Of a DNA stretch of 64,000 nt, positions 37,784 to 52,032 are shown piece by piece (position 1 is the first letter of the stretch; each line of letters opens with the position of its first letter). The notes beneath the pieces were generated by a model. It searched no databases, was not told where the DNA came from, and saw nothing but the letters and a program-made list of their open reading frames with translations. The stretch is from Vibrio sp. Of7-15. Its GTDB lineage: Bacteria > Pseudomonadota > Gammaproteobacteria > Enterobacterales > Vibrionaceae. The position numbers and the translations under genes are program-made. The stretch covers positions 18,495-82,494 of the forward strand of contig NZ_JAKRGH010000023.1 of NCBI RefSeq assembly GCF_022347565.1. Direction: 5' to 3'.

Positions 37784-40563
37784 CCCTCACTGAGTGTGAT
37801 GAACTGTTTAGACTCAGTGAGCACTTTTTCCATTTCATCTTGCAGTTCAAAAAGCTCTGGTTCAATGTCATCTTGGCTGCTCCCTGAGCGCAGAGCTTGC
37901 TCAATGGTTTGGCATAGCTGCTTTAGCCTTGGTACTCCACAATATGAGCAACTGCCGTGTAATTTATGGATGTAGTGGCACAGCTCATCTATTGTCAGTG
38001 ATTTTTCGTTCAACGCTGTTTCGACTTGGGCGTCTACCTCGGGAATAAAGTCGATTAACATCTGTAACATCTCTTGGGCAAGATCTTCTTTTCCTGCGGC
38101 TTGCTTCAAGGCGACTGTCCAATCGATCGTGTGTTTGGATATGTCTGGTGTTGGTAATGTATCTGGCGCGCGGTTAGTTACTTTTTCAACCAATGCGGTT
38201 GAGGTATAAGGGTTCCAGTGCGTCAATACTTGCTGCAAAATGTGCTCTTCAATAGGCTTAGTAAGGTAATCATCCATGCCCGCATCCAGTAGCCTTTCTC
38301 TCTCTCCGCTCATTGCATGGGCTGTAACCGCAATAACGGGGGTTTCTGCGTTAAGGGCCAGCTTATGAATTTCTTGACAGGCTGTGACTCCATCCATCTG
38401 TGGCATTTGAATATCCATCAGAATAATATCAAATTTGGTATGCGTAGCTTGCTCAACAGCTTCGATACCACTGCTGCACGAAATGACGTTATTGACACGC
38501 TCTTTGAGTAGGGCGGTAATGAGTTTAAGGTTGGCCGGGTTATCGTCCACTGCCATAACGGTTAAAGGCAGAGACTCCATATCAGAGACGGTTGTAGCCT
38601 CGTTTGTGTGCTCTAATAACGCTGGGGTAGAAATAAGCGCATCCAGAAGTTTTCGCTTCGACAGCGGTTTAGCTAAACACATGGCAGCACCTGAGTGGAT
38701 CAGTTGTTCAGAAAGTGCTAACTCAGTACTTGGTAAGCCCACTAACACTCGCTCACAATGTTGTTCCGCTTTAGTGACGACATTGATGATGATTTCAGAA
38801 TCCAGCTGACTACTTGGACTTAGATTGATTAAAGCAAAGTCGTGATGTTCTACTTCATCAGGCATCACAGAGCGGTAAGTCACAAACAAGCCTTCACGAA
38901 TTAATTGCTGCTGGATAATCGAGGCCGACTGCATATTTGGCTCGATTAATAACAGTTTCTTATTATGCAGAATTTGATTATCAATTGGCTGAGATAGTGG
39001 TAGTTCGGTAGTGTTTAAACGAATACCAAACCAGAAAGTAGAGCCTTGGTGAAGGCGACTGGTTAAGCCAATTTCGCCACCCATTTGAGAGACGAGTTTT
39101 TGAGTGATCACAAGGCCCAATCCTGTACCACCATAGCGGCGAGAAATACTGGCATCCGCTTGACTAAAGGCTTGGAACAGCTGCGCTTGTTGGCGCTCTG
39201 AAATACCAATACCAGTATCTCGAACCACAAATTGAAGCTCGACATTGTCATCACGTATGCTTTTCAGTTCAACGGAGATATCAATGTTGCCACGCTCGGT
39301 AAACTTAATGGAATTACCAATGAGGTTGGTCAGAACCTGTTGAATACGCAGTGGATCCCCAATTAAGCCCGGTGGAATTTTAGGATCCACTTTTAGGGTG
39401 ATTTCTAATCCTTTTTCGTGGGCACTTGGCGCTAATAAGCTAACGACTTCATCTAACGAGTCTTGGAATTCAAATGGAATATTTTCCAGTAGTAGTTTAC
39501 CCGCTTCTAGTTTCGAGAAGTCGAGAATGTCATTAATGATGGTCAGTAAGTTATTGGCTGAACGCTCGATGGTTTGCAGGTAATCTTGTTGGCTTGCCGA
39601 TAAACGAGTTTTGAGCATTTGACGTGTAAAGCCAATGACACCATTAAGTGGCGTACGTAGTTCGTGTGACATGTTGGCCAAAAACTCGGATTTTACACGG
39701 GCCGCTTCTTGTGCGCGTTTTTTGGCAATATCTAACTCAACGTTTTGGATCTCTAACTGTTCTAGTGTTTCTCGTAAATCAGAAGTCGCTTGGTCGATAC
39801 TTTGTTGCATTTCGACATGGTATTCAGATAGGGAAATTGCCATGGCGTTAATACCATTTTTTAAGGTATCTAGTTCACCATGTAATTTTCCCTCAATCCG
39901 TACATCCAAATGGCCGCGCCGGATCCTATCGACCACACTAACCATGTGAGAAATTGGCTGGGTGACATCCTGCATTAAGCGGTATGCAAACAAACCGGAT
40001 AGACTCATGCCGAGGATCAAGACCACCAGCGCGGCAAAAATCTCTTGGTATTGCTGCAAGCGAACGGAAGACAAATCCAATTCAATAGCAATGTAACCCA
40101 GTGCTTGGTTGGCGGTTTGTGGGCTGCCAAAAGGGGTAGTGAATTGGCCTTCGGCTAAAATGGGGGCTCGTAGAATGAGTACATCATCATGCAAACTGAT
40201 GTCCATTAACAAAGGAATGGCTTTGTCTTTAGGAAAAGTCAGCATTTCAAAATTGGGGTGAAAATTTGAAGTTACAAACAACTCATGGCGAGCATCGAAC
40301 ACGGCAATACTGCGCACGATTTGAGAATGTTTACGGTGGGCGTAGCTAATGAGCCTTCTTACCGCTTCACGACTTTGCTCGGTCATGCCGTATTCACTGG
40401 AAATTGCCAGTGGCTCGATAATACTTGTTCCAGTCGAAATCAATTGAGATTCGAGATCTTTATAACGGTTCATGGTGAAAAAAGCACTTAATAACAAACC
40501 GATAATAAGAGTTGGAGCTAGAGTTAGCGTGATGACGCGCGCGCGTAAGCCGTACTTGGTCAT
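37780..40563 (-). CDS. barA: Hybrid sensor histidine kinase BarA
   Basis: BarA (VarS in Vibrio) phosphorylates UvrY/VarA, which switches on CsrB-type RNAs that titrate CsrA, also encoded here at 63.5 kb. The 927-residue protein has two membrane helices flanking a periplasmic domain, HAMP, a histidine kinase domain (H-box [19 protein letters not shown]), an ATPase domain with DTGIGI, a degenerate receiver, a true receiver ([22 protein letters not shown]) and a C-terminal HPt domain ([11 protein letters not shown]). The start [10 protein letters not shown] follows AAGAGA. It is divergent from rlmD, as in E. coli. Confidence 0.95.
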   Translation of the reverse strand: MTKYGLRARVITLTLAPTLIIGLLLSAFFTMNRYKDLESQLISTGTSIIEPLAISSEYGMTEQSREAVRRLISYAHRKHSQIVRSIAVFDARHELFVTSNFHPNFEMLTFPKDKAIPLLMDISLHDDVLILRAPILAEGQFTTPFGSPQTANQALGYIAIELDLSSVRLQQYQEIFAALVVLILGMSLSGLFAYRLMQDVTQPISHMVSVVDRIRRGHLDVRIEGKLHGELDTLKNGINAMAISLSEYHVEMQQSIDQATSDLRETLEQLEIQNVELDIAKKRAQEAARVKSEFLANMSHELRTPLNGVIGFTRQMLKTRLSASQQDYLQTIERSANNLLTIINDILDFSKLEAGKLLLENIPFEFQDSLDEVVSLLAPSAHEKGLEITLKVDPKIPPGLIGDPLRIQQVLTNLIGNSIKFTERGNIDISVELKSIRDDNVELQFVVRDTGIGISERQQAQLFQAFSQADASISRRYGGTGLGLVITQKLVSQMGGEIGLTSRLHQGSTFWFGIRLNTTELPLSQPIDNQILHNKKLLLIEPNMQSASIIQQQLIREGLFVTYRSVMPDEVEHHDFALINLSPSSQLDSEIIINVVTKAEQHCERVLVGLPSTELALSEQLIHSGAAMCLAKPLSKRKLLDALISTPALLEHTNEATTVSDMESLPLTVMAVDDNPANLKLITALLKERVNNVISCSSGIEAVEQATHTKFDIILMDIQMPQMDGVTACQEIHKLALNAETPVIAVTAHAMSGERERLLDAGMDDYLTKPIEEHILQQVLTHWNPYTSTALVEKVTNRAPDTLPTPDISKHTIDWTVALKQAAGKEDLAQEMLQMLIDFIPEVDAQVETALNEKSLTIDELCHYIHKLHGSCSYCGVPRLKQLCQTIEQALRSGSSQDDIEPELFELQDEMEKVLTESKQFITLSEG

Positions 40564-40742
40564 GATTCTCTTAATTGCAAAATTAATGTTCTGTGGGAAA
40601 ATGGCTACTTGTTCAGTCGCTAGCTTAATCAAGTAATGATGATTCGACAATCAATCAATGCTTGAACAGTGAATCAATAGCGCACTTTGAGATGTAAAGC
40701 TTCTAAATGACAGAAGCAATTAAACTGTAGGTAAACACTGTT

Positions 40743-42071
40743 ATGGCACGCTTTTTCAAGCCACAAAAACGCACCACTGTAGATAAAAAACACAAAGCAA
40801 TAATGATCGAGCGTTTGGATCATGCAGGTGCAGGCATTGGTTTTCTTGATAAGAAACTTATTTTTGTTGATGGTGTGTTGCCCGGTGAAAAAGCGGTGGT
40901 TCAGTTAACAGAGCAAAAGAAAAGCTACGCAAAAGCCAAGCTGATAAAGCTGCAATCTCAAAGTAATGAGCGTATTGAGCCATTTTGTCAGCATTATCGC
41001 CAGTGCGGTGGCTGTAACTTACAGCACCTAAGCCACGAAGGGCAGGTTGCGGCAAAAGAAGCATCGTTAGCGGAGTTAATGAATAAGTTTGCAGGTGCCG
41101 ATTTAAAACAAGCTGAGGCGATTGTGGCTGGCGATAAAGGCTATCGTCGACGTGCGCGTTTTAGTTTGATGTTTGATAAAAACACCAAGCAACTGAAAAT
41201 GGGTTTTCGTAAAAAGCAAAGCAAAGAGATTGTCGATGTACGTCATTGCCCTGTTTTAGTGCCGTCTTTGGATGAGCTGTTAAATGAACTTTATGCCCTG
41301 TTAAGCCAGCTAAAAGCCTATAAAGATCTTGGGCATGTTGAGCTTGTTGAAGCAGAAAATGGTCGCGTTTGTTTACTGCGTCATTTAAAGCCGCTGAAAG
41401 AGCAAGATAAAACGGCATTATTGAATTTTGCCCAACAGCATGATCTGATTTTGTATTTAGCATCATCACCAGAACACTGTGAACGTGTGGTTGGGGATGA
41501 ACCTTACTATTCAATGAATGGAGCAAAGCTGAACTTTTCTCCACAAAACTTCATTCAGGTAAATAAAACCGTGAATGAAAAAATGGTCGCACAAGCTCTG
41601 CAATGGTTAGATGTTCAAAAGGACGATCGTGTTTTAGATTTGTTCTGTGGCTTAGGTAACTTTAGCTTGCCTTTGGCCCAAAAAGCGTCGGCTGTGGTTG
41701 GTGTTGAAGGGGTTGATGAGATGGTTGAGCGTGCGACTGAGAATGCGAAACAAAATCAGTTATCTAACGCTGAGTTTTACCAAGCAGATTTAGAGCAAGA
41801 TATAACCAACCAAGTGTGGGCAAAGGCCAAATTTTCAAAAATATTACTCGATCCGGCACGAGCAGGGGCTGCCGGGGTCATGGAATATGTGGCAGAATTA
41901 AATGCTCAATCAGTTGTTTATGTTTCTTGCAACCCTGCGACGCTGGCACGAGATAGCCAAGTATTATTACAACGCGGGTATAAATTACATAAGTTAGGTA
42001 TGCTTGATATGTTCCCTCATACAGGGCACTTGGAATCCATGGCACTTTTTGTCAAACAAGCAGCCAAATAA
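40743..42071 (+). CDS. rlmD: 23S rRNA (uracil-1939-C5)-methyltransferase
   Basis: RlmD (RumA) methylates U1939 of 23S rRNA using S-adenosylmethionine and holds a 4Fe-4S cluster. The 442-residue protein has an N-terminal TRAM domain, the cluster cysteines in CQHYRQCGGC (82, 88, 91) plus a fourth near 165, the SAM-binding DLFCGLGNFSLPLA motif and the nucleophilic cysteine in VYVSCNPATLARD (about 398). It is followed by relA after 29 bases and probably cotranscribed. Confidence 0.96.
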   Translation: MARFFKPQKRTTVDKKHKAIMIERLDHAGAGIGFLDKKLIFVDGVLPGEKAVVQLTEQKKSYAKAKLIKLQSQSNERIEPFCQHYRQCGGCNLQHLSHEGQVAAKEASLAELMNKFAGADLKQAEAIVAGDKGYRRRARFSLMFDKNTKQLKMGFRKKQSKEIVDVRHCPVLVPSLDELLNELYALLSQLKAYKDLGHVELVEAENGRVCLLRHLKPLKEQDKTALLNFAQQHDLILYLASSPEHCERVVGDEPYYSMNGAKLNFSPQNFIQVNKTVNEKMVAQALQWLDVQKDDRVLDLFCGLGNFSLPLAQKASAVVGVEGVDEMVERATENAKQNQLSNAEFYQADLEQDITNQVWAKAKFSKILLDPARAGAAGVMEYVAELNAQSVVYVSCNPATLARDSQVLLQRGYKLHKLGMLDMFPHTGHLESMALFVKQAAK

Positions 42072-42100
42072 ACACCTTTAAAGAAAACAGGATAGAAGAC

Positions 42101-44323
42101 ATGGTCGCGGTTCGCGGTGCACACTTAAAGGAAAATGAGCAATTCGAGCTTCAGGGCTGGATTGATAGCTTAGGTCAAGATGCGAAAACATCACAGAAGC
42201 TGAGTAAGGTTTATCAGTATTGTGAAACGCTTACAAATGGATTGGATCTAGGGCCGTTGCTGTTGTGGCGAGGACGAGAAATGATCGAAATCCTCATTAC
42301 TTTAAGCATGGACCGTGCGACGTTGATGTCAGCTCAACTCTTTCCGCTGGTCGCTGGTGGCGTTTTGGATCGCGAAGAGCTTACTGAGCAGTACGGCAAA
42401 GAAGTGGCTAAGTTGATTGATGGTGTTGATGAAATGGCTGCCATTGGTCACCTTAATGTGACGCAAGACGGAACAGCAACGTCGTCTCAGGTGGATAACG
42501 TTCGTCGAATGTTGCTTTCTATGGTTGATGATTTCCGCTGTGTGGTGATTAAGCTGGCTGAGCGTATTTGTAATCTACGTGAAGTAAAAAATGAGCCTGA
42601 TGAAGTACGTCAAGCCGCTGCAAAAGAGTGCGCAAATATTTATGCGCCACTAGCAAACCGTTTAGGTATTGGTCAGCTGAAGTGGGAAATTGAAGATTAC
42701 GCGTTCCGCTATCAGCATTCGGACACCTATAAGCAAATTGCTAAGCAGTTGTCTGAGCGACGTATTGTACGTGAGCAGTACATTTCTGATTTTGTTACTG
42801 ATCTGTCGGATTCAATGTCAAAATCGAACATTGATGCTGAAGTGAGCGGTCGACCAAAACACATCTACAGCATTTGGCGAAAAATGCAGAAAAAAGGCTT
42901 AGCGTTTGATGAGCTTTTTGATGTTCGGGCAGTGCGAATTATTGCTGCGCAATTGCAAGACTGTTATGCCGCACTAGGTGCTGTTCATACGAAATATCGT
43001 CATTTACCAAGTGAATTTGATGACTATGTGGCTAACCCTAAGCCAAACGGCTACCAGTCTATCCATACCGTAGTGTTAGGGCCTGAAGGCAAAACCATTG
43101 AAATTCAGATCCGTACTAAGCAAATGCACGAAGAATCTGAATTAGGGGTGGCAGCTCACTGGAAATACAAAGAAGGCTCGACGGCGGGTCGTAGTGGCTA
43201 CGACGAGAAAATCACTTGGCTACGTAAACTGTTGGATTGGCAAGAAGAGATGTCGGATTCTGGTGAAATGCTGGATGAGCTTCGTAGCCAAGTGTTTGAT
43301 GATCGCGTGTATGCCTTTACACCTAAAGGGGATGTGGTGGACTTGCCAACAGGGTCAACGCCTTTGGATTTTGCATACCATATTCACTCAGAAGTTGGGC
43401 ATCGTTGTATCGGTGCGAAAGTTGGTGGTCGTATCGTGCCATTTACCCATGTACTGAAAATGGGTGATCAAGTTGAAATCATCACGCAAAAAGAGCCAAA
43501 CCCTTCTCGTGACTGGTTAAACCCGAGCTTAGGTTTTGTGCATTCTGGGCGTGCTCGTGCCAAGATCAATGCGTGGTATCGTAAGCAGGGCCGTGAGAAA
43601 AACCTCGTTGCAGGTAAAGAAATTCTTGAAAATGAATTAGCGAAAATTGGTGCCACGTTAAAAGACGCGGAAGAGTACGCATTAAAACGATTTAACGTAA
43701 ATACACCGGATGAGCTGTATGCTGGTGTCGGCAGCGGTGACTTGCGTATTAATCAGATTGTTAATCACATTAATGCGCTAGTGAATAAGCCAAGCGCAGA
43801 AGAAGAAGATCAGCAGTTATTAGAAAAGCTGCAAGAGTCGGAAGCGAAGACCCCAGCAGCCAGCAAACCACAGCGCGATGCTGTTGTGGTTGAAGGGGTG
43901 GATAACTTGATGACTCACCTTGCTCGTTGTTGTCAGCCAATTCCTGGTGATGGTATTTCAGGTTATATCACTCAAGGGCGTGGTATTTCTGTTCATCGCA
44001 GCGATTGTGAGCAACTGGAAGAGCTTCGTCATCACGCACCAGAGCGTATTATAGATACGGTGTGGGGGGGCGGCTTTGTAGGTTCTTACATTTTAACTTT
44101 ACGTGTTACAGCCATGGAACGGACAGGTCTACTAAAAGATGTTACGACGTTACTGGCCAACGAAAAAATAAAAGTCTCTGGTATGAAGAGCAGAACAGAC
44201 TATAAAAAACAGTTGTCAGTAATGGACTTTGATTTAGAGGTCACCAATATTGATATTCTGAGTCGGGTGATCACCCGAGTTGAACAAATCAGAGACGTAG
44301 TGACAGCACAGCGTTTAGGTTAG
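42101..44323 (+). CDS. relA: (p)ppGpp synthetase RelA
   Basis: RelA makes (p)ppGpp on ribosomes stalled with uncharged tRNA. The 740-residue protein has an inactive N-terminal hydrolase domain; the HD pair of SpoT is missing in the FPLVAGGVLDREEL region, as is normal for RelA. The synthetase domain (GRPKHIYSIWRKM, NGYQSIHTVV) follows, then TGS, a helical/zinc-finger part and a C-terminal ACT domain. It starts after AGGATAGAAG. A run of seven G lies at 44064-44070 inside the gene but the frame is intact. Confidence 0.97.
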   Translation: MVAVRGAHLKENEQFELQGWIDSLGQDAKTSQKLSKVYQYCETLTNGLDLGPLLLWRGREMIEILITLSMDRATLMSAQLFPLVAGGVLDREELTEQYGKEVAKLIDGVDEMAAIGHLNVTQDGTATSSQVDNVRRMLLSMVDDFRCVVIKLAERICNLREVKNEPDEVRQAAAKECANIYAPLANRLGIGQLKWEIEDYAFRYQHSDTYKQIAKQLSERRIVREQYISDFVTDLSDSMSKSNIDAEVSGRPKHIYSIWRKMQKKGLAFDELFDVRAVRIIAAQLQDCYAALGAVHTKYRHLPSEFDDYVANPKPNGYQSIHTVVLGPEGKTIEIQIRTKQMHEESELGVAAHWKYKEGSTAGRSGYDEKITWLRKLLDWQEEMSDSGEMLDELRSQVFDDRVYAFTPKGDVVDLPTGSTPLDFAYHIHSEVGHRCIGAKVGGRIVPFTHVLKMGDQVEIITQKEPNPSRDWLNPSLGFVHSGRARAKINAWYRKQGREKNLVAGKEILENELAKIGATLKDAEEYALKRFNVNTPDELYAGVGSGDLRINQIVNHINALVNKPSAEEEDQQLLEKLQESEAKTPAASKPQRDAVVVEGVDNLMTHLARCCQPIPGDGISGYITQGRGISVHRSDCEQLEELRHHAPERIIDTVWGGGFVGSYILTLRVTAMERTGLLKDVTTLLANEKIKVSGMKSRTDYKKQLSVMDFDLEVTNIDILSRVITRVEQIRDVVTAQRLG

Positions 44324-44345
44324 GGCTGCTCTTATCACATAACAG

Positions 44346-44378
44346 AAGCCAGTAAGTGCATCACTTGCTGGCTTTTTT
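44346..44378 (+). terminator. Terminator of relA
   Basis: A 13-bp stem (44346-44358 with 44362-44374, one G-T pair) with a 3-base loop is followed by a T-run. Confidence 0.93.
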
Positions 44379-44463
44379 ATTGGATCAACAGTAGGAATGA
44401 AAATCTTACATCATAAGCTCCCAGCATATTGTGATAAACAAAATTAACTTTGAGGATAAATAG

Positions 44464-45273
44464 ATGACCACACAAACATCTTTGGATGAATTACTTTCAA
44501 TTATGTCAGCACTACGCGATGAAGAGTCGGGTTGTCCTTGGGACAAAAAACAAACCTTTGACACTATTGTGCCGCATACCATCGAAGAAACTTATGAAGT
44601 GGTGGATGCCATTGAGAATAAAGATTGGTCAAACCTGCAAGAAGAATTAGGAGATTTACTCTTCCAAGTTGTGTTTTACAGTCAATTAGCGAAAGAAAAA
44701 GGGCTGTTTGACTTTAATGATGTGGTTGAAGGGATCAATGAAAAGTTAGTCCGTCGTCATCCTCATGTTTTTTCAGATGCTGAGTTTGAGAGTGATGAAG
44801 CAATTGCCGCTAACTGGGAAGCTGAAAAAGCCAAAGAAAAAGCACAGAAAAATAAGCAAGAGTCCGATGATAGTATTCTTAGCTCGATTCCAAAGGCATT
44901 ACCTGCGCTTTCAAGAGCAATAAAACTGCAAAAACGGTGTGCTAAGTTTGGTTTTGACTGGGAAACGCTTGGTCCAGTTGCGGATAAAGTACGTGAAGAA
45001 GTGGATGAAGTGCTAGATGAAGCGCTGAAAATCGACCCCGCAGAACAAAAAATAGAAGAAGAGTTAGGGGACTTATTATTTGCTACAGTTAATATGGTTC
45101 GTCATCTAGGCCAAGACCCGGAATCAGCGCTTCGTAAGGCTAATAATAAGTTTGAACGCCGCTTTCGAGGGGTTGAAAGTTTAGTGGCAGCGCAAGGAAA
45201 AGAGCTACAAGATTGTACTTTAGATGAGCTGGATGCCGAATGGGAAAATGTGAAACGTGTTGAGCGGAATTGA
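44464..45273 (+). CDS. mazG: Nucleoside triphosphate pyrophosphohydrolase MazG
   Basis: MazG hydrolyses nucleoside triphosphates to monophosphates and is thought to lower (p)ppGpp and clear abnormal nucleotides. The 269-residue protein has two MazG repeats, each with the EExxE-type metal motif ([15 protein letters not shown] near 59-73 and [14 protein letters not shown] near 198-211). It follows relA, as in E. coli, but there is no mazEF toxin-antitoxin pair between them. Confidence 0.95.
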   Translation: MTTQTSLDELLSIMSALRDEESGCPWDKKQTFDTIVPHTIEETYEVVDAIENKDWSNLQEELGDLLFQVVFYSQLAKEKGLFDFNDVVEGINEKLVRRHPHVFSDAEFESDEAIAANWEAEKAKEKAQKNKQESDDSILSSIPKALPALSRAIKLQKRCAKFGFDWETLGPVADKVREEVDEVLDEALKIDPAEQKIEEELGDLLFATVNMVRHLGQDPESALRKANNKFERRFRGVESLVAAQGKELQDCTLDELDAEWENVKRVERN

Positions 45274-45385
45274 TTTGAAGCAAAAAATAAATCAGATAAC
45301 TGTGATACTTTTCACGTTGTGGCGATAAGGTGGATCTGGTATATTTATTTCCCGTCCAGATAATTTCCATTTTAACCCTCATTAA

Positions 45386-47044
<1,659 letters not shown>

Positions 47045-47055
47045 GAATTCTAAGT

Positions 47056-47080
47056 AGCGGTGAATACTGCATTCACCGCT
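47056..47080. repeat. Inverted repeat between pyrG and eno
   Basis: A perfect 10-bp inverted repeat (47056-47065 with 47071-47080) with a 5-base loop follows pyrG. It is not followed by a T-run, so simple termination is unlikely; it could stabilise the pyrG mRNA end or act in the eno leader. Confidence 0.6.
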
Positions 47081-47096
47081 GCCTGTTAGCTTTTAA

Positions 47097-48425
<1,329 letters not shown>

Positions 48426-48473
48426 TCTTTCTGAAGATAAGTTTGATAACTAGTTAATTTCTAGTCTTAATAA

Positions 48474-48502
48474 AAAACCGTCTCACTGAGACGGTTTTTT
48501 TA
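48474..48502 (+). terminator. Terminator of eno
   Basis: An 11-bp stem (48474-48484 with 48488-48498) with a 3-base loop is followed by T. It lies about 50 bases after the eno stop codon. The remaining gap to ftsB holds no gene. Confidence 0.93.
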
Positions 48503-48692
48503 TATCTATTGATTTATCCGTTATCATCCCTACCTTTCGGCTAGTCAGCTGCCGGACTTTATGGGATTATTACGCCCTGCGTCTTTATGCGAAATTAACT
48601 CGTATTTGATGTGTCTGTTCGACCTTTTCTTAACCAATACCACTACGCTAGTACCAGTTCGAATGACGGTATGAGTTTTATTTGGAGTCAAT

Positions 48693-48977
48693 ATGCGTCT
48701 CTTTGCCCTAATGTTGTTAGTGATACTTGGCTGGCTGCAGTTTACCTTCTGGTTTGGTAAAAATGGCTTTGGTGAGTACACCAATGTGCAAAAGGATGTT
48801 GAGATCCAAAAGCAAGTAAATTCAGGCTTAAAAAAACGTAATGATCAGATGTATGCTGAGATCCATGATTTAAAGCAAGGGCTTGAAGCAATTGAAGAAC
48901 GAGCTCGTCATGAACTTGGTATGGTAAAAGAAGGTGAAACCTTTTTCCGAGTTATTGGTGGTTCACAAGATAATTAA
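48693..48977 (+). CDS. ftsB: Cell division protein FtsB
   Basis: FtsB is a small bitopic protein that joins FtsL and FtsQ in the divisome. The 94-residue product has one N-terminal membrane helix (about 2-20) followed by a coiled coil (about 28-72) with the [22 protein letters not shown] repeat pattern. The start follows TTGGAGTC. It heads the run ftsB-ispD-ispF-truD-surE-pcm-nlpD-rpoS, the E. coli order. Confidence 0.94.
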   Translation: MRLFALMLLVILGWLQFTFWFGKNGFGEYTNVQKDVEIQKQVNSGLKKRNDQMYAEIHDLKQGLEAIEERARHELGMVKEGETFFRVIGGSQDN

Positions 48978-48989
48978 AAAGCGAATACT

Positions 48990-49703
48990 ATGAGTCAACT
49001 AACTCAACCTATAGCGGTTGTGGTGCCTGCTGCTGGTGTTGGTAGCCGAATGGAGGCAGACCGCCCTAAGCAATATTTAACGATCCACGGACAAACGATC
49101 TTAGAGCATACTGTCGAGCGTTTGTTGTCTCATTCTATGGTGGATCGGGTGGTGATCGCGATTAGCGCGACGGACCCTTATTTTCCTTCTTTGCCTCTGA
49201 ATACAAATGCTCGGGTAAGTGTTGTTGAAGGAGGAAAGGAAAGGGCTGATTCTGTGTTGGCTGGTCTTGATTACTTAAAACAGCATTATGATTATGCTTG
49301 GGTCATGGTTCATGACGCTGCTAGACCTTGTTTGCGTTTAAAAGACATGGATGCGCTGATTACAGAAAGCTTTGATAATCATATTGGTGGAATTTTAGCT
49401 GCGCCAGTACGGGACACAATGAAACGAGGTAATGGGGGGGGTGGGATCGCGTCAACCGTTGAGCGGAATGATTTGTGGCATGCATTAACACCACAAATGT
49501 TTCCACTACCAAGCTTATACAATGCATTAAGTTCGGCGTTAGAGAGTGGGGTTAACGTGACGGATGAAGCCTCTGCATTAGAAGCTGTGGGTATGGCCCC
49601 TGCATTAGTTCGTGGTCGTGCAGACAATATTAAAATCACTCAACCAGAAGATTTAGCACTGGCTGAGTTCTATTTACAACGATTAGATAAGGAAACAACA
49701 TGA
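48990..49703 (+). CDS. ispD: 2-C-methyl-D-erythritol 4-phosphate cytidylyltransferase
   Basis: IspD joins CTP and methylerythritol phosphate in the non-mevalonate isoprenoid route. The 237-residue protein has the nucleotide-binding start [27 protein letters not shown] and [10 protein letters not shown] run of eight G (49434-49441) encodes part of a GNGGGG loop; the frame is intact. The stop codon overlaps the ispF start (ATGA). Confidence 0.96.
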   Translation: MSQLTQPIAVVVPAAGVGSRMEADRPKQYLTIHGQTILEHTVERLLSHSMVDRVVIAISATDPYFPSLPLNTNARVSVVEGGKERADSVLAGLDYLKQHYDYAWVMVHDAARPCLRLKDMDALITESFDNHIGGILAAPVRDTMKRGNGGGGIASTVERNDLWHALTPQMFPLPSLYNALSSALESGVNVTDEASALEAVGMAPALVRGRADNIKITQPEDLALAEFYLQRLDKETT

Positions 49704-50179
49704 TTCGAATTGGACATGGCTTTGATGTGCATAAATTTGGTGGTGAAGGCCCTGTTATCATCGGTGGTGTTGCTGTTCCTTATGAGCAAGGTTTATTAGC
49801 TCACTCAGATGGTGATGTGGCTCTACATGCGTTATGTGATGCCTTATTAGGTGCCATCGCAGAGGGTGATATTGGTCGTCATTTCCCGGATACTGATGAT
49901 AAATGGAAAGGCGCAGACAGTCGTGAGTTATTAAAAGATGTCTATCGTCGAGTGAAAGAAAAGGGTTACCAGCTAGGTAATGCTGATATTACGATTATTG
50001 CCCAAGCACCTAAAATGGCACCTCACATTGAGTCAATGTGCCAAGCGATAGCGACGGACCTTGATACCACGCTTGATAATATAAATGTGAAAGCCACCAC
50101 CTCTGAGCGATTGGGCTTTACGGGTCGCAAAGAAGGTATTGCCTGCGAAGCGGTTGTTTTATTGACTAAGGTTGCTTGA
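49700..50179 (+). CDS. ispF: 2-C-methyl-D-erythritol 2,4-cyclodiphosphate synthase
   Basis: IspF cyclises CDP-methylerythritol 2-phosphate. The 159-residue protein has the metal ligands in GFDVHKFG (Asp9, His11) and [21 protein letters not shown], and [14 protein letters not shown] near the C-terminus. Translation is coupled to ispD by a 4-base overlap. Confidence 0.97.
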   Translation: MIRIGHGFDVHKFGGEGPVIIGGVAVPYEQGLLAHSDGDVALHALCDALLGAIAEGDIGRHFPDTDDKWKGADSRELLKDVYRRVKEKGYQLGNADITIIAQAPKMAPHIESMCQAIATDLDTTLDNINVKATTSERLGFTGRKEGIACEAVVLLTKVA

Positions 50180-50180
50180 T

Positions 50181-51233
50181 ATGTCAGATATTATGAACGA
50201 ATTCACTTGGCTAAACGGTCAGCCTGTGAGCCAAGGAAAAATAAAAGTTCTACCACAGGACTTTGTGGTTAAAGAAACACTTGGTTTTGATTTTACTGGT
50301 GAGGGTGAGCACTTTATGGTGCGCATTCGTAAAACAGGTGAAAATACAAAATATGTCGTTAATGAATTGGCAAAGGCATGCGGAGTAAAATCTAAAAATG
50401 CAAGCTGGGCAGGTTTAAAAGACAGGCACGCCGTAACAGAGCAGTGGTTAAGTATCCACCTTCCAGGGCAAGATGATCCTGATCTTACTGAGTTTGTTGC
50501 CTCACATCCTGGGGTTGAAATTTTAGCGACTGCTCGTCATAACAAAAAACTGCGTCCAGGTGATTTGCAAGGAAATAAATTTGAGCTGCGTTTAACCGAA
50601 GTCTCTGATGTAGAAGATGTTGTTAAACGTTTAGAACACATTGCAGAGTCTGGCTTACCAAACTATTTTGGCGCTCAGCGTTTTGGCCATGATGGAAATA
50701 ATGTAACGGAAGCTCGTCGTTGGGGGCGTGATAATGTTCGCACTCGTGATAACAATAAGCGCAGTTTCTATTTATCTGCGGCTCGCTCGTGGATTTTTAA
50801 CCATGTGCTTTCACAACGTCTTGAACAAGGTACTGCTTCTACTGCACTCGTTGGGGATTTATTACTTGATAGCAACGAGCGCTTAGTGGTAGTTACCAGT
50901 GACAATCAGTCTGAACTACAAGCCCAGTTAGAGCAAGGTAGCGTACAGGTAACAGGACCTTTAGCTGGGGATAATGAGTTAACGACTCAGGGCGATGTTG
51001 AAGCACTAGAACAGCAAATTTTGGATTCAGAACCCGATTTGATGAAGCTGATTCGAGGCAACCGAATGAGACAAGAGCGCCGCTCATTAACGTTAAAACC
51101 ACAAGGGCTGACGTGGCTGGTGGACGGAAATAGCATCACGTTGAAATTTGCATTACCAGCGGGTTGTTTCGCAACGGCTATTGTGAGGGAGCTGATCGAA
51201 GAGCAAGCTGTTGAACCTCACTACGCTCAATAA
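50181..51233 (+). CDS. truD: tRNA pseudouridine(13) synthase TruD
   Basis: TruD isomerises uridine 13 of tRNA(Glu). The 350-residue protein has the catalytic aspartate in [12 protein letters not shown] (about residue 81) and the [15 protein letters not shown] motif. The ATG at 50181 lies directly after the ispF stop codon and is the likely start; ATG 50193 is an alternative nearer the E. coli N-terminus. The end overlaps the possible early ATG of the next frame by one base. Confidence 0.95.
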   Translation: MSDIMNEFTWLNGQPVSQGKIKVLPQDFVVKETLGFDFTGEGEHFMVRIRKTGENTKYVVNELAKACGVKSKNASWAGLKDRHAVTEQWLSIHLPGQDDPDLTEFVASHPGVEILATARHNKKLRPGDLQGNKFELRLTEVSDVEDVVKRLEHIAESGLPNYFGAQRFGHDGNNVTEARRWGRDNVRTRDNNKRSFYLSAARSWIFNHVLSQRLEQGTASTALVGDLLLDSNERLVVVTSDNQSELQAQLEQGSVQVTGPLAGDNELTTQGDVEALEQQILDSEPDLMKLIRGNRMRQERRSLTLKPQGLTWLVDGNSITLKFALPAGCFATAIVRELIEEQAVEPHYAQ

Positions 51234-51277
51234 TGGCAGAACAATTGAAACGAAAGTCAGCATGTATGGGTAAGCGT

Positions 51278-52030
51278 ATGAAAATTTTATTAAGCAATGA
51301 TGATGGTGTCTTTGCCGAAGGCATAAATACATTGGCTAATAAGCTATCAAATATTGCTGACGTTGTTATGGTTGCGCCTGATCGGAATCGTTCCGGAGCC
51401 TCGAACTCGTTGACCCTCGAAAATCCACTACGGGTTAGGCAGGTTGAACATAATATATATTCAGTTCAAGGGACTCCAACAGATTGCGTGCACTTTGCTC
51501 TGAATGAGTTAATGAAAGATGATTTACCCGATTTAGTAATTGCTGGGATTAATCACGGCGCAAATTTAGGTGATGATGTTCTGTACTCTGGAACCGTCGC
51601 CGCAGCTATGGAAGGGCACTTTCTAGGGGTGCCTGCGATTGCTGTGTCTTTAGTTGGCCGCTGTCATTTTTCTACCGCAGCAGACGTGATTTGCTCTTTA
51701 GTGTCCAATCTTGAACATAAGCCATTGCCGATTAATCGAATCTTAAATGTGAATGTTCCTGATTGCACACCTGAAGATATGGCGGGTTGGCAAGTAACAC
51801 GTTTAGGTGCTCGTCATCATGCGGAAGACATGATTAAGCAGCAAGATCCAAGAGGACACACTGTGTATTGGCTAGGTCCTCCTGGCCAGCGACAAGATGC
51901 TGGCCAAGGAACGGACTTTTATGCTGTTGATCATAAATTTGTGTCCATTACACCATTATTAGTAGACCTAACAGCTCATGAATCGCTAACAACGGTAGAG
52001 CAGTGGTTGAATGATTCGGAGGTGAGTTAA
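51278..52030 (+). CDS. surE: 5'-nucleotidase SurE
   Basis: SurE is a metal-dependent nucleotidase and polyphosphatase needed for stationary-phase survival. The 250-residue product starts [16 protein letters not shown], with the conserved Asp-Asp metal site, and contains [16 protein letters not shown] and the [21 protein letters not shown] segment. An earlier ATG at 51233 overlapping the truD stop codon would add 15 non-conserved residues. The pcm ribosome binding site GGAGGTGAG lies within its last codons. Confidence 0.95.
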   Translation: MKILLSNDDGVFAEGINTLANKLSNIADVVMVAPDRNRSGASNSLTLENPLRVRQVEHNIYSVQGTPTDCVHFALNELMKDDLPDLVIAGINHGANLGDDVLYSGTVAAAMEGHFLGVPAIAVSLVGRCHFSTAADVICSLVSNLEHKPLPINRILNVNVPDCTPEDMAGWQVTRLGARHHAEDMIKQQDPRGHTVYWLGPPGQRQDAGQGTDFYAVDHKFVSITPLLVDLTAHESLTTVEQWLNDSEVS

Positions 52031-52032
52031 CG

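Noticed and set aside
48545..48784. Minus-strand open frame before ftsB
   Set aside because: It overlaps the start of ftsB, has no ribosome binding site and no recognisable family.
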